Assembly (NCBI RefSeq): GCF_009865385.1
Contig: NZ_WWJT01000404.1
Span: 1 to 64,000 of the forward strand
Length of the DNA stretch: 64,000 bases
From: Streptomyces sp. SID486
Lineage (GTDB): Bacteria; Actinomycetota; Actinomycetes; Streptomycetales; Streptomycetaceae
Reading direction: 5' to 3'
Shown in pieces: positions 25,819 through 35,316 of the stretch (positions within the stretch are counted from its first letter, which is position 1; each line of letters starts with the position of its first letter). A program made the translations under genes and the position numbers. The notes below the pieces were generated by a model that did not search any database, was not told the origin of the DNA, and saw only the letters and a list, made by a program, of their open reading frames with translations.

Positions 25819-26957
25819 TGAGCGGCACCTTCTTCGAGGACCTGCTGGCCGCGGACCTGTCGGCCCTGGACGACCTGGCGGACCGGTGGGAGGACATCCA
25901 CCGCGACATCAAGGGTCTGGGCAAGCGCATGCACGACGAGGTCCTCAGCCCGCTGCGCAACAAGGGCTACTGGGAGGGCGTCGCGGCCCCGTACGCCTGG
26001 AGGATGATCGACGACATCCAGCGTCAGCTGGAGGACGCCACGAAGGTGGCGGACGCCGCGCGACGCGTGGTCGAGGACGCGGCGGGCGATCTGAAGTCCG
26101 CCCAGAAGGACCTCAAGGACGCCGTCCGGCGGGCCGCGGAGAAGGGCCTCCACATCAACCGGGACGGCACCCTCGCCCGCGACGTCGTCGGCGGCGCCTG
26201 CAAGGCCACTCTCACCGAGGAGGAGAGCAAGACCATCGAGACGGCGCAGCAGGAGATGGCGCGGATCCTCGAACGCGGCGTCGCGGCCGATCGCAACCTG
26301 GCCTACAGCCTGGCGTCGGACGTCGGCCTCGGGCAGTGGTTCAACGACGACCCGAAGTTCACGGACATCGACTCCACGAAGAGGATCGGGGAGGACGAGT
26401 ACAGCGCGCTCGGCCTGGCCATGCGGGGAGCGGACCCCTATCCGGCGCACAGTTCGGACGACCCGTACTCGCTCGGCTGGGACTGGGTGTCCGGCGACGG
26501 GTCCCGGCACCGCGAGTACCACCAGGGTGACGAGATGACCGAGCTGATCCGGTCCAGCGAAAGCATGAAGCAGCTGCGCCTGGACACGCTCGACCAGTTC
26601 CGGGAGAAGGGCCGGCCCGAGGGCGACGTGTCGTACTCGATCTCGTCGGGCGGCAAGCTGGGCGCGCTGAAGAAGCTCGTCACCACAGACATCCCCGCGA
26701 TCGCCACCGGCGACGAGGACCATCTCGGCGAGGCGTTCACGGGTTCGTACAACCTGCACTACACGGTCAAGGGCGAGGATCCCGACGGCTCCCTGGTCGT
26801 CGAGTACCAGCTGCACAACAACACGAGCAACGAGTCGTTCCTGCACTACGTCGGCTACTACGACTGGCTCGAGAAGTTCAACCGCGACAAGGGTGTCTTC
26901 TCGTCCGTGGACCAGGAGATCGTCTGGACGGAACGCATTCCGGCGAAGGGGAAGTAG
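25818..26957 (+). CDS. WXG100-domain protein with unique C-terminal domain, candidate type VII effector
   Basis: 379 residues. The N-terminal 130 are a long helical hairpin with a WxG turn (KGYWEGVAAP near residue 52), then charged heptad-rich helices. The C-terminal half (about 180-379) is a separate globular region with aromatic and acidic content (DPYSLGWDWVSGDGSRHREY, YNLHYTVKGEDPDG) that I do not recognise. N-terminal WXG/LXG hairpins fused to variable C-termini are the layout of type VII effectors. A lipoprotein gene follows 4 nt downstream. No secretion core (EccC etc.) is in the window. Confidence 0.6.
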   Translation: MSGTFFEDLLAADLSALDDLADRWEDIHRDIKGLGKRMHDEVLSPLRNKGYWEGVAAPYAWRMIDDIQRQLEDATKVADAARRVVEDAAGDLKSAQKDLKDAVRRAAEKGLHINRDGTLARDVVGGACKATLTEEESKTIETAQQEMARILERGVAADRNLAYSLASDVGLGQWFNDDPKFTDIDSTKRIGEDEYSALGLAMRGADPYPAHSSDDPYSLGWDWVSGDGSRHREYHQGDEMTELIRSSESMKQLRLDTLDQFREKGRPEGDVSYSISSGGKLGALKKLVTTDIPAIATGDEDHLGEAFTGSYNLHYTVKGEDPDGSLVVEYQLHNNTSNESFLHYVGYYDWLEKFNRDKGVFSSVDQEIVWTERIPAKGK

Positions 26958-26961
26958 ACAG

Positions 26962-27462
26962 GTGTCCCGAGTTCTCATGACGGGCGGGCGTCCGCGCCTG
27001 GTGACGGCCGCCGCCGCGCTGGGCCTGCTGACTCCGCTGGCCGCCTGCTCCTCCGCGTCCACCGCCGTCGAGGCGTGCATGGCCAGGCAGGCCGAGTCCG
27101 CCACCTCCGGGGAAGTCGCCGGCACCTACCGGGGAGAGGCGCAGGCCAAGGGCGCGACGATCACTCTCAGGGCGTCGGACAGCGGCACCGGCGGGACGGT
27201 CACCGTGCACGACTGGCCGACCGGCGACTGGTACCGGAGCGAACTCGGCGACACCTTCGACGGCTCCGGCACCTGGGACGTGGCGGGCGGTTACGGCGCC
27301 GGCGACCCGGGACAGGTCCGTCTCTCCTTCACCGCCCCGGAACTCTTCCTGCGCGGCTACACCGTCGACAGCCTGTCGATCGCCGCGGACTCCGAGCGGA
27401 CGTACCTCTACGAGGACGACGACCCGGACGTCTGCCCGGCGTTCCGCCTGCGGCGCACCTGA
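26962..27462 (+). CDS. Lipoprotein of the WXG100-like cassette
   Basis: 166 residues with a lipoprotein signal (LVTAAAALGLLTPLAAC, lipobox LAAC) and a small mature beta-rich domain (GTYRGEAQAKGATITL, TVHDWPTGDWYRSE). GTG 26962 with GGGGAAG 7 nt upstream, starting 4 nt after the preceding stop. As an anchored outer-surface protein next to a candidate effector it could act as immunity protein, but it could equally be an unrelated lipoprotein. Confidence 0.65.
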   Translation: MSRVLMTGGRPRLVTAAAALGLLTPLAACSSASTAVEACMARQAESATSGEVAGTYRGEAQAKGATITLRASDSGTGGTVTVHDWPTGDWYRSELGDTFDGSGTWDVAGGYGAGDPGQVRLSFTAPELFLRGYTVDSLSIAADSERTYLYEDDDPDVCPAFRLRRT

Positions 27463-27480
27463 CGGCGGGTACGGAGAAGA

Positions 27481-27524
27481 GCCGGTGAGGGTGCGGCCCC
27501 GTCCCTGCGGGCACCCTCACCGGC
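27481..27524. terminator. Bidirectional terminator between convergent genes
   Basis: Perfect 14-bp inverted repeat GCCGGTGAGGGTGC/GCACCCTCACCGGC with a 16-nt loop, between the lipoprotein gene (plus) and the MMPL gene (minus). Confidence 0.8.
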
Positions 27525-27547
27525 CGTCCTGTTCCAGGCGCGGTACG

Positions 27548-29752
27548 TCAGGCGCGTACCAGCTCCTTCTCCTCGCCGACGTCGGCGAGGGTGCGCAGTC
27601 CCTCGCCCTCGACGTCCACGTTGGGCAGGGCGCGGTCCAGCCACTTCGGCAGCCACCAGGCCCGCTTGCCGAGGAGGGCGAGGACCGCCGGGACGATGGC
27701 CATGCGGACGATGAACGCGTCGAAGAAGACCGCGATCGCGAGGCCGAAGCCGATCATCTTGACCATCGACTCGCTGGATCCGATGAAGCCGGAGAAGACG
27801 GCGATCATGATGACGGCGGCGGCGGTGACGACCCGTGCGCCGTGCCGGAAGCCGGTCACCACCGCCTGGCCGGGCTTCTCGCCGTGGACGTACGCCTCCC
27901 GCATGCGGGTGACGAGGAAGACCTCGTAGTCCATCGCGAGACCGAAGACGACGCCCACCATGAAGATCGGCATCATCGACATGACCGGGCCGGTCTCCTC
28001 GACGTTCATCAGGCCGGACAGCCAGCCCCACTGGAAGACCGCGACGACGGCGCCGAGCGCGGCGAGCACCGACAGCAGGAAGCCGAGGGCCGCCTTCAGC
28101 GGGACCAGGACCGAGCGGAAGACCACGATCAGCAGGAGGAAGGCCAGGCCGACCACCAGGGCGAGGTAGGGCAGGAGCGCGTCGTTCAGCTTCTGCGAGA
28201 CGTCGATGTTCATCGCCGTGGAACCGGTGACCAGCACCTGAGAGTCGGTCTTCGCGGCGATGTCCGCGCCCTTGTCGCGGATGGCGTGCACCAGGTCCTC
28301 GGTGGTCGCCGAGGACGGCTTGGAGTCGGGGACCACCGTGATGGTCGCGGTGTCGCCGGCCTTGTTGGGCGCGGCCGGGGTGACCGTGACGACGTCCTTC
28401 AGGCCCTTGATCTCCTTGCCGACCTCGTCGAAGGCGGCCTTGGGGTCGGTGCTGCCCTTAGCGTCGACGACGACCATCAGCGGTCCGTTGAAGCCGGGGC
28501 CGAAGCCCTCGGAGAGGAGGTCGTAGGCGCGGCGCTGGGTGGTGGAGACGGGCTGGGAGCCGTCGTCGGGCAGCCCCAGTTCCAGGGAGGTGGCCGGGAG
28601 GGCCGCCGCGCCGAGGCCGACCACGCCGAGCAGGAGGACGGCGACCGGGCGGCGGACGACGAAGCGGGCCCAGCGGGTGCCCATGTTGGGGCGGTCCGGG
28701 TTCTTCGGCGCACGGCCGCCGCCGAGCAGCTTGCTCTTCTGCCCGGCCGGCTTGACCTTGCGGCCCGCGTAGCCGAGCAGTGCCGGGATCATCGTCAGGG
28801 CGATGAGCACGGCGATGGCGACCGTGCCCGCCGCGGCGACGCCCATCTTCGTCAGCATCGGGATGTTGACGACGGACAGGCCGACCAGGGCGATGACGAC
28901 GGTCAGGCCGGCGAAGACCACGGCCGAGCCGGCGGTGCCGACGGCGCGGCCGGCGGCCTCTTCGCGCTCGCGGCCCTCGGCGAGTTCGGCGCGGTAGCGG
29001 GAGACGATGAACAGGGCGTAGTCGATGCCGACGGCGAGGCCGATCATCGTCGCCAGGGTGGAGGTGGTGGAGCCCAGGTCCAGGGCGCTGGCGAGCGCGG
29101 TGATCGAGGAGACGCCGATGCCGACGCCGATGATCGCGGTCAGCAGCGGCAGCCCGGCGGCGAGCAGGGAGCCGAAGGTGATGACGAGGACGACCGCGGC
29201 GATGGCGATGCCGATGACCTCGCTGGAGCCGGTCTCGGGTGTCGCGCTGAGCGCGTCACCGCCGACCTCGACGGTCAGCCCGGCGTCCCGCGCGTCCTGC
29301 GCGGCAGCCTTCAGGTCGTCCCGGGTGGAGTCCGCCAGCTCCATGCCGGAGACCTTGTACTTCACCGAGGCGTAGGCGATGGTGCCGTCCTTGCTGACGG
29401 CGTGCCCGGTGTAGGGGTCGGCGACGGAGGCGACCTCGGAGCCGCTTCCCAGCTCCTTGACGGTCTTCTTCACGGTCGCCTTGGCGGCGGCGTCCGTCAC
29501 CTTCCCGCCGCCGGGCGCCTTGAAGACGACGCGGGCGGTGGCGCCGTCGGCGCTCATCCCGGGGAAGCGCTGTTCCAGCAGGTCGAAGGCCTTCTGGGCC
29601 TCCGTGCCCGGTATGGAGAAGGACGTGTTGCCGGCCGCCGGCGCGGAGGCGGCGCCCACCCCCGCGAGGGTGAGCAGGGCGACCCAGACGAGGGCGACGA
29701 AGTGCCGTCGCCGGAAGGCGAGTCGGCCGAGTTTGTAGAGGAACGTGGCCAC
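27548..29752 (-). CDS. MMPL family RND transporter
   Basis: 734 residues with two MMPL repeats: each has an N-terminal membrane helix, a periplasmic domain and a bundle of five to six membrane helices (about 12 total), with GLAVGIDYALFIVSRYR and VFGLAMDYEVFLVTRMRE carrying the proton-relay Asp-Tyr pairs. MMPL proteins export lipids or toxic hydrophobic compounds. The GTG start is at 29750-29752. It lies 105 bp downstream of a TetR gene on the same strand, probably co-transcribed with and controlled by it. Confidence 0.92.
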   Translation of the reverse strand: MATFLYKLGRLAFRRRHFVALVWVALLTLAGVGAASAPAAGNTSFSIPGTEAQKAFDLLEQRFPGMSADGATARVVFKAPGGGKVTDAAAKATVKKTVKELGSGSEVASVADPYTGHAVSKDGTIAYASVKYKVSGMELADSTRDDLKAAAQDARDAGLTVEVGGDALSATPETGSSEVIGIAIAAVVLVITFGSLLAAGLPLLTAIIGVGIGVSSITALASALDLGSTTSTLATMIGLAVGIDYALFIVSRYRAELAEGREREEAAGRAVGTAGSAVVFAGLTVVIALVGLSVVNIPMLTKMGVAAAGTVAIAVLIALTMIPALLGYAGRKVKPAGQKSKLLGGGRAPKNPDRPNMGTRWARFVVRRPVAVLLLGVVGLGAAALPATSLELGLPDDGSQPVSTTQRRAYDLLSEGFGPGFNGPLMVVVDAKGSTDPKAAFDEVGKEIKGLKDVVTVTPAAPNKAGDTATITVVPDSKPSSATTEDLVHAIRDKGADIAAKTDSQVLVTGSTAMNIDVSQKLNDALLPYLALVVGLAFLLLIVVFRSVLVPLKAALGFLLSVLAALGAVVAVFQWGWLSGLMNVEETGPVMSMMPIFMVGVVFGLAMDYEVFLVTRMREAYVHGEKPGQAVVTGFRHGARVVTAAAVIMIAVFSGFIGSSESMVKMIGFGLAIAVFFDAFIVRMAIVPAVLALLGKRAWWLPKWLDRALPNVDVEGEGLRTLADVGEEKELVRA

Positions 29753-29857
29753 GGAGGCGTACTCCCGGTCAGGTCGTGGTTGCAGGGCAGGGGCGATCAG
29801 CCCGACGACGTGAGCGGTGACGTCAGGTGGAGGCTGGGTGAGGGGACTGCCAGGTGA

Positions 29858-30460
29858 TCAGTCGGTGGGGACGCCGAGGGCGGGGAGGACCACGGCGTCG
29901 ATGTACGAGATGAGGAAGGCCTGGGTGGGCGGCTGGTCGTCGAGCAGTGCCCGGGTGGCGAATCCGCCGACCATCATGTGCAGCAGGAAGTCGATCGCCG
30001 GGCAGTCCGGGCGGACCTCGCCCCGGTCGATCGCCCGTTGCAGGACCTGCCGGAACCCGCCCATCTCGGGGTCGATGAGCTGCTCCCGGAACGCTTCGCG
30101 CAGATCGTCGTTGTGGTGCATCGCCATCGCGACGCCCCGCATCAGCGCGGAGTTGCGCTCCATGGCGCAGTCGTCCTCGAGTGCCGTCAGGGCGTGCAGG
30201 TCGCCGCGGAGGGAACCGGTGTCGATGTCCTCGCCGTGGCCGGGTTTGCCGTGCCGCAGGGCCTTGACGACCAGCTGGGCCTTGCCGCCCCACTGGCGGT
30301 AGAGCGTGGCCTTGCTGGACCGGGTGCGAGCGGCCACGGCGTCCATGGTGAGGGCGTCGTAGCCGACCTCCCGGAGCAGGTCGAGCACGGCCTCGTACAG
30401 CTCGGCCTCGCGCTCGGGCGTGATCCGACTGCGGCGCGTCGCCGCGACAGCCTCGGTCAT
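29858..30460 (-). CDS. TetR family regulator of the MMPL transporter
   Basis: 200 residues; the N-terminal helix-turn-helix (TMDAVAARTRSSKATLYRQWGGKAQLV) and an all-helical C-terminal TetR_C domain for ligand binding. ATG 30458-30460 (MTEAVAATRR) is preferred over an upstream in-frame ATG at 30505. It sits directly upstream of the MMPL gene. A symmetrical site overlaps its own -35, suggesting autoregulation. Confidence 0.9.
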   Translation of the reverse strand: MTEAVAATRRSRITPEREAELYEAVLDLLREVGYDALTMDAVAARTRSSKATLYRQWGGKAQLVVKALRHGKPGHGEDIDTGSLRGDLHALTALEDDCAMERNSALMRGVAMAMHHNDDLREAFREQLIDPEMGGFRQVLQRAIDRGEVRPDCPAIDFLLHMMVGGFATRALLDDQPPTQAFLISYIDAVVLPALGVPTD

Positions 30461-30506
30461 GCCCGTCACCTTCCCACTCCGGAGCCTTCTTCTTCGTACG
30501 TCCAAG

Positions 30507-30544
30507 AAGATACCCCGTCCGGCAACGAAACGAAACCGTTTCGT
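30507..30544 (-). promoter_or_regulatory. TetR promoter with palindromic operator
   Basis: On minus: ACGAAACGGTTTCGT (30530-30544, 7-bp arms around one base). Its last six bases TTTCGT form a -35, 17 bp before TATCTT (30507-30512). A repressor bound there would block the tetR-mmpL promoter. It lies between tetR and the divergent tricorn gene. Confidence 0.6.
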
Positions 30545-30650
30545 ACGTGTGCTGGGTCACGAGTGTGAAGGCCCCGTAAGCCCCCGGCGCGCCCCCGCTC
30601 CCGCCGGGCCACGAGTTGCTGCGGACGTGGGCCCGGAAAAGCATGGGGAG

Positions 30651-33600
30651 GTGAGCTATCTGCGCCTTCCCCACCTCAACGGCGACCTGCTGTGCTTCGT
30701 GGCCGAGGACGACCTCTGGCTGGCCCGCCTCGACGCCCCGGACCGCGCCTGGCGGCTCACCGCCGACCGCACCAAGTCCGGTCACCCCCGCTTCTCACCG
30801 GACGGCCGCCGGATCGCCTACACGACCTGGCGCAGCCTCGTCCCCGAGATCCACCTCGTCGACGTCGACGCCGGCGGCCCCTCGCGCCAGCTGACCTACT
30901 GGGGCAGCCCCGACACCCAGGTGTGCGGCTGGACCCCGGAGGGCGACATCCTGGCCGTGGCCTCCCACGGCCAGCCCTTCTCCTACTTCACCTGGGCCTA
31001 CAAGGTCCCCGTCGAGGGCGACCCGGACGGGCGGCTGCCCTGGGGCCCGGTCACCGACATCCAGGTCGCCGATCTCGACGGCCGGCACAAGACCCTGCTG
31101 CTCACCGGCACCCCGCCGCACGAACCGGCCTCCTGGAAGCGGTACCGCGGCGGCGCGACGGGCCGGCTGTGGCTGCACGGGGAGCGCCTCCTGCCGGACA
31201 TCGGCGGCCATCTGGCCTGCCCCATGTTCGTCGACGGCCGGATCGCCTTCCTCTCCGACCACGAGGGCGTCGGCAACCTCTACTCCTGCGCCCACGACGG
31301 CACGGACCTGCGCCGCCACAGCGACCACGACGCCTTCTACGCCCGGCACGCCTCCAGCGACGGCGAACGGGTCGTCTACCAGTGCGCGGGCGACCTGTGG
31401 CTGGTGGACGACTTCTCCCCGGACGGCGAACCGCGCCGGCTCGACATCCGGCTCTCGGGACCGCGCACCGGCCGCCGCCCCTACCAGGTGCCGGCGGCGC
31501 AGAACGTCGACGGCATCTCGGTGGACGAGACCGGCCGGGCCAGCGCGGTCGTGGTCCGCGGCAGCCTGTACTGGCTCACCCACCGCGACGGCCCGGCCCG
31601 CACGATCACCGACACACCCGGCGTCCGGGTCCGGCTGCCGGAGATGCTGGGCTCCGGCCAGGTCGCCTACGTCACCGACGCCGAGGGCGCGGACGCCGTC
31701 GAGATCGCCCAGCTCCCCCGCGCCACCGGCGACCGCGCACCCCGCCGGCTGGCCTCCGGCGCCCTCGGGCGCGTGCAGGAGATGGTCTGCGACCCGCTGG
31801 GCGAACGGCTGGCCGTCGCCTCCCACGACGGCCGGCTGCTGCTGATCGACGTGACCGGAGGGGACCGGGGGGAGGAAGCGGAGAACGAAGGGGAGGAGAG
31901 GCCGGAGGGGGAGCAGCCGGAGGCGGCGGCGGTGAGCGGTGGCGGTGCCGGGACGGTGTCCGAACTGATCCGGTCCGCCAACGGCCCGGTCCGCGACCTC
32001 GCCTTCTCCCCGGACGGCTCCTGGCTGACCTGGTCGCATCCCGGCATCGGCCGCTCCCTGCGCCAGATCAAGCTGGCCCGCATCAAGGACCGGCTGATCG
32101 TGGACGTCACCAACGGCCGGTTCGAGGACGAGAACCCGGTCTTCACCCGGGACGGCCGCTACCTGGCCTTCCTCTCCTGGCGCGGCTTCGACCCCGTCTA
32201 CGACGTCCACACCGGCGACCTGTCCTTCCCGCTCGGCTGCCGCCCGTACCTGGTCCCGCTCTCCTCGGCGACCCCCTCCCCCTTCGCCCTCAACCCGGAG
32301 GGCCGCCCGGCCGCCGGCGGGCTCGACCCGATGGAGGACGAGGAGACCGGCGAGGCCGGCACGGTGACCGTCGAGGTGGAGGGGCTGGCGAACCGGGTCA
32401 CACCGTTCCCGGTCGTCGCCTCCAAGTACTCCGCGCTGTACCCGGTCGCGGGCGGCGGCCTGGTGTGGCTGCGCTGGCCGATCTCCGGCGCGCTGGGCGA
32501 GACCTTCGTCAACCCGGCCGACATCAGCGGCCGGCCGACCCTGGAGTACTTCAACATCTCCAAGGCGAAGAAGTCCGAACTCGTCGACCACCTGGACTGG
32601 TTCGCGGTGAGCGGCGACGGCAGCCGGCTGGTCGTGGTGGACGAGGGCGATCTGCGGGCGGTGCCCTCGAGCGAGGCCGGCGACGGCGACACGACCGTCT
32701 GGATCGACCTGCGCCGCATCCTGCACGAGGTGGACCCGCCCGCCGAGTGGCGCCAGGCGTACGACGAGGCGGGGCGCCTGATCCGCGCCTACTTCTGGGA
32801 CCCGGGCATGTGCGGCATCGACTGGGACGCGGTACTGGACCAGTACCGCCCGCTGCTCCAACGGGTCGCCTCGCCGGACGAGTTCGCCGACCTGCTCCGC
32901 GAGGTCCTCGGCGAACTCGGCACCTCGCACGCCTACGTCACCGCCGCCCGCCGCAACGAGGGGCCGGCCCACTACCAGCGCTGGCAGGGGCTCCTCGGCG
33001 CCAACCTCGTCCGCCGCGACGGCCACTGGGCGGTCAGGCGCATCCTGCCCGGAGACTCCTCCGACTCCAAGGCCCGCTCGCCGCTGGCTGGCACCGGCAT
33101 CCGCGAGGGCGCCGTCCTGACCCACGTGGACGGCCGCCCGGTCGACCCGGTCACCGGCCCCTATCCGCTGCTCGCCGGCTCGGGCGGTACGACCGTGGAG
33201 CTGACCTTCACCTCCGCCGAGGGCGACTCCGGGCGGGCCCGGCGGGTCGCCGTCGTCCCGCTCGTCGACGAACGCCCCCTGCGCTACCAGGACTGGGTGG
33301 CCAAGCGGCGCCAGGTCGTACGGGAGTTGAGCGACGGCCGGTGCGGCTACCTGCACATCCCCGACATGGGCGGCTCCGGCTGGGCCCAGTTCAACCGCGA
33401 CCTGCGCATGGAGGTGTCCCGGCCCGCGCTCATCGTGGACGTGCGCGGCAACGCCGGCGGGCACATCAGTGAGCTCGTCATCGAGAAGCTGGCCCGCACC
33501 ATCCTGGGCTGGGACCTGACCCGGGACGCGCAGCCGGTGTCGTACACCTCGAACGCGCCCCGCGGGCCGGTGGTGGCCCTCGCCGACGAGGCGACGTCCT

Positions 33601-33974
33601 CGGACGGGGACATGATCACCGCCGCCTTCAAACTGCTCGGCCTCGGTCCCGTCGTCGGCCAGCGCACCTGGGGCGGGGTCGTCGGCATGACCGGGCGGCA
33701 CCGCCTCGGCGACGGCACGGTCATCACGGTCCCGATGAACGCGGCCTGGTTCGACGCCTACGGCTGGTCCGTCGAGAACCACGGTGTCGCCCCCGACCTG
33801 GAGGCCCTGCGCACCCCCCTGGACTGGGCGGAGGGCCGCTACCCCGGCCTGGACGACGCGGTCCGGCTGGCCCTGGAACTGCTGGAGTCCGACCCCGCGG
33901 CCGTCCCCCCCGACCTCAGCGACGTCCCCAACCGGGCCCGGCCGAAGCTCCCGCCGAGGACGCGCCAGGAATGA
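30651..33974 (+). CDS. tri: Tricorn-type protease (S41 family)
   Basis: 1107 residues. The N-terminal two-thirds contains beta-propeller WD/PD40-like repeats (FSPDGRRIAYTTW, FSPDGSWLTWS), interrupted near residue 405-435 by a Glu/Gly/Ala-rich low-complexity insert. It continues with a helical C1 domain, a PDZ domain (AVLTHVDGRPVDP) and the S41 protease core with the nucleophile in EATSSDGD (Ser984-Asp985). Tricorn degrades peptides released by the proteasome. GTG 30651 is chosen because GGGGAG precedes it. Upstream in-frame sequence to 30420 reads through the divergent tetR promoter. Confidence 0.9.
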   Translation: MSYLRLPHLNGDLLCFVAEDDLWLARLDAPDRAWRLTADRTKSGHPRFSPDGRRIAYTTWRSLVPEIHLVDVDAGGPSRQLTYWGSPDTQVCGWTPEGDILAVASHGQPFSYFTWAYKVPVEGDPDGRLPWGPVTDIQVADLDGRHKTLLLTGTPPHEPASWKRYRGGATGRLWLHGERLLPDIGGHLACPMFVDGRIAFLSDHEGVGNLYSCAHDGTDLRRHSDHDAFYARHASSDGERVVYQCAGDLWLVDDFSPDGEPRRLDIRLSGPRTGRRPYQVPAAQNVDGISVDETGRASAVVVRGSLYWLTHRDGPARTITDTPGVRVRLPEMLGSGQVAYVTDAEGADAVEIAQLPRATGDRAPRRLASGALGRVQEMVCDPLGERLAVASHDGRLLLIDVTGGDRGEEAENEGEERPEGEQPEAAAVSGGGAGTVSELIRSANGPVRDLAFSPDGSWLTWSHPGIGRSLRQIKLARIKDRLIVDVTNGRFEDENPVFTRDGRYLAFLSWRGFDPVYDVHTGDLSFPLGCRPYLVPLSSATPSPFALNPEGRPAAGGLDPMEDEETGEAGTVTVEVEGLANRVTPFPVVASKYSALYPVAGGGLVWLRWPISGALGETFVNPADISGRPTLEYFNISKAKKSELVDHLDWFAVSGDGSRLVVVDEGDLRAVPSSEAGDGDTTVWIDLRRILHEVDPPAEWRQAYDEAGRLIRAYFWDPGMCGIDWDAVLDQYRPLLQRVASPDEFADLLREVLGELGTSHAYVTAARRNEGPAHYQRWQGLLGANLVRRDGHWAVRRILPGDSSDSKARSPLAGTGIREGAVLTHVDGRPVDPVTGPYPLLAGSGGTTVELTFTSAEGDSGRARRVAVVPLVDERPLRYQDWVAKRRQVVRELSDGRCGYLHIPDMGGSGWAQFNRDLRMEVSRPALIVDVRGNAGGHISELVIEKLARTILGWDLTRDAQPVSYTSNAPRGPVVALADEATSSDGDMITAAFKLLGLGPVVGQRTWGGVVGMTGRHRLGDGTVITVPMNAAWFDAYGWSVENHGVAPDLEALRTPLDWAEGRYPGLDDAVRLALELLESDPAAVPPDLSDVPNRARPKLPPRTRQE

Positions 33975-34052
33975 GGCCGCGCCGGGAACGGACGGCGCGA
34001 TACCCGGGACAGACGCAGAGCGCGCCGTGAGGGGGGAGCCGGGACAGACGCA

Positions 34053-34079
34053 GGGTGCCCTCCACGAGGAAGGGCACCC
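34053..34079. terminator. Bidirectional terminator between tricorn and the small basic-tail gene
   Basis: 9-bp stem GGGTGCCCT/AGGGCACCC with a 9-nt loop, between two convergent genes. A 13-bp direct repeat GGGACAGACGCAG (34006, 34041) precedes it. Confidence 0.7.
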
Positions 34080-34114
34080 CACGTCATCCGGCCGAGGCCG
34101 GGCGAGCGCAGCGG

Positions 34115-34342
34115 TTACGCGTCGTAGTCCTGACCGAAGCGGTCTTCCATCTGCTGCTCCGTGTCCTGGATGTCACGGTGGTTCTGGCCGCCCCGCTCGC
34201 TCTGCGGCCGGCCCTGGCCCTGACCGTGGCCCTGGCCCTGGCGGTTCGGCTGCTGGCCGCGCTGGCCGGCCTTCTCGCGGGCCTGGTCCATCTTCTCCTT
34301 GGCCTGGTTCTGCAGCTGGCTCGACTTGTCCTTCATACCCAT
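34115..34342 (-). CDS. Small hydrophilic Gln/Gly-rich protein
   Basis: 75 residues, no hydrophobic segment: an amphipathic Lys/Gln/Glu helix at the N-terminus (MKDKSSQLQNQAKEKMDQAREKA is the helical region in outline), a Gln/Gly repeat (GQGHGQGQGRPQ) and an acidic tail. The composition resembles stress-related hydrophilins or CsbD-like proteins, but no family is assigned. GGGAG lies about 14 nt before ATG 34342; ATG 34336 is an alternative. Confidence 0.6.
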   Translation of the reverse strand: MGMKDKSSQLQNQAKEKMDQAREKAGQRGQQPNRQGQGHGQGQGRPQSERGGQNHRDIQDTEQQMEDRFGQDYDA

Positions 34343-34431
34343 GTGGGTTCACTCCCGTGTGAGGGTGGGGGGTTGGCCCCTCGCTGGGGCCTCGACCAGA
34401 TTCACACGGGCGAACACCGGCTGCATGTCGA

Positions 34432-35316
34432 TCAGTTACGCACCGTAGCGCGGGCCGCCTCGTCGGCCTCCCCACCTGCGCCGACGAGCCCGGAGCTCAT
34501 CCCTTGCAGCCGGGGCGCGAACCGCTTCATCTCGCGCTGTCCGACCGTCCCGATGAGCGCCGGCAGATAGCCGCGCACCCCCTGCATGCCGCGCAGCCAC
34601 CACTGTCCGTACACGTGCGCCGAGCGCCGCTCGATCCCGGCGACGAGCCGGTCCACCGCGGGCCCCAGCGGGTACGTCTTGTTCGACGGCCAGGGCAGCC
34701 GCTGCCGCAGCTCCCGCATGACGTCGTCCCTGTCGGCGCCGCGCACCATGTCGGTGTCGGTCCAGGACAGGTACCCGACGCCGACGCGCACGCCCTGGTG
34801 GCCGACCTCGGCGCGCAGACTGTGCGCGTACGCCTCCACGCCCGACTTGGAGGCGCAGTACGCGGTCATCATCGGCGCGGGGGTGATCGCGGCGAGCGAG
34901 GCGATCTGCAGCAGGTAGCCGCGGCTCTCGGCCAGCACCGGCAGGAACGCGCGCGCGGTCACCGCCGACCCGATGAGGTTCACCTCGATCACCCGGCGCC
35001 AGGCCCGCGGGTCGGAGTCGACGAAGGGACCGCCGTTCGCCACACCGGCGTTGGCGACCACGATGTCGACCTTCCCGAAGCGTTCCTTCACCTCCCGCGC
35101 GACCCGGCCCATGGTCTCGTCGTCGGTGACGTCGGCGTACCAGTAGGCGCTCTCGCTGTGCAGGCGCCCGGAGACCTCCTTGAGCGCCTCCTCCTCCAGC
35201 CCGACCAGCGCGACCTTCGCCCCGCGCGCGGACAGCTTGCGCGCCAGCAGTTCACCGACGCCGCGCGCCGCTCCCGTGACGACCGCCACCTGTCCTTCGA
35301 GGCTGACCCTGCTCAT
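34432..35316 (-). CDS. Short-chain dehydrogenase/reductase (SadH-like)
   Basis: 294 residues with the Rossmann motif TGAARGVGE (residues 14-22), NAGVANGG and the catalytic YxxxK in YCASKSG with Ser in IASLAA. It also has a C-terminal extension typical of the Mycobacterium SadH-like subgroup. The ATG is preceded by GGAGG and overlaps the stop of the hydrolase gene (ATGA). It is the third gene of the BVMO-hydrolase-SDR operon, likely interconverting an alcohol and the ketone substrate of the BVMO. Confidence 0.9.
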   Translation of the reverse strand: MSRVSLEGQVAVVTGAARGVGELLARKLSARGAKVALVGLEEEALKEVSGRLHSESAYWYADVTDDETMGRVAREVKERFGKVDIVVANAGVANGGPFVDSDPRAWRRVIEVNLIGSAVTARAFLPVLAESRGYLLQIASLAAITPAPMMTAYCASKSGVEAYAHSLRAEVGHQGVRVGVGYLSWTDTDMVRGADRDDVMRELRQRLPWPSNKTYPLGPAVDRLVAGIERRSAHVYGQWWLRGMQGVRGYLPALIGTVGQREMKRFAPRLQGMSSGLVGAGGEADEAARATVRN

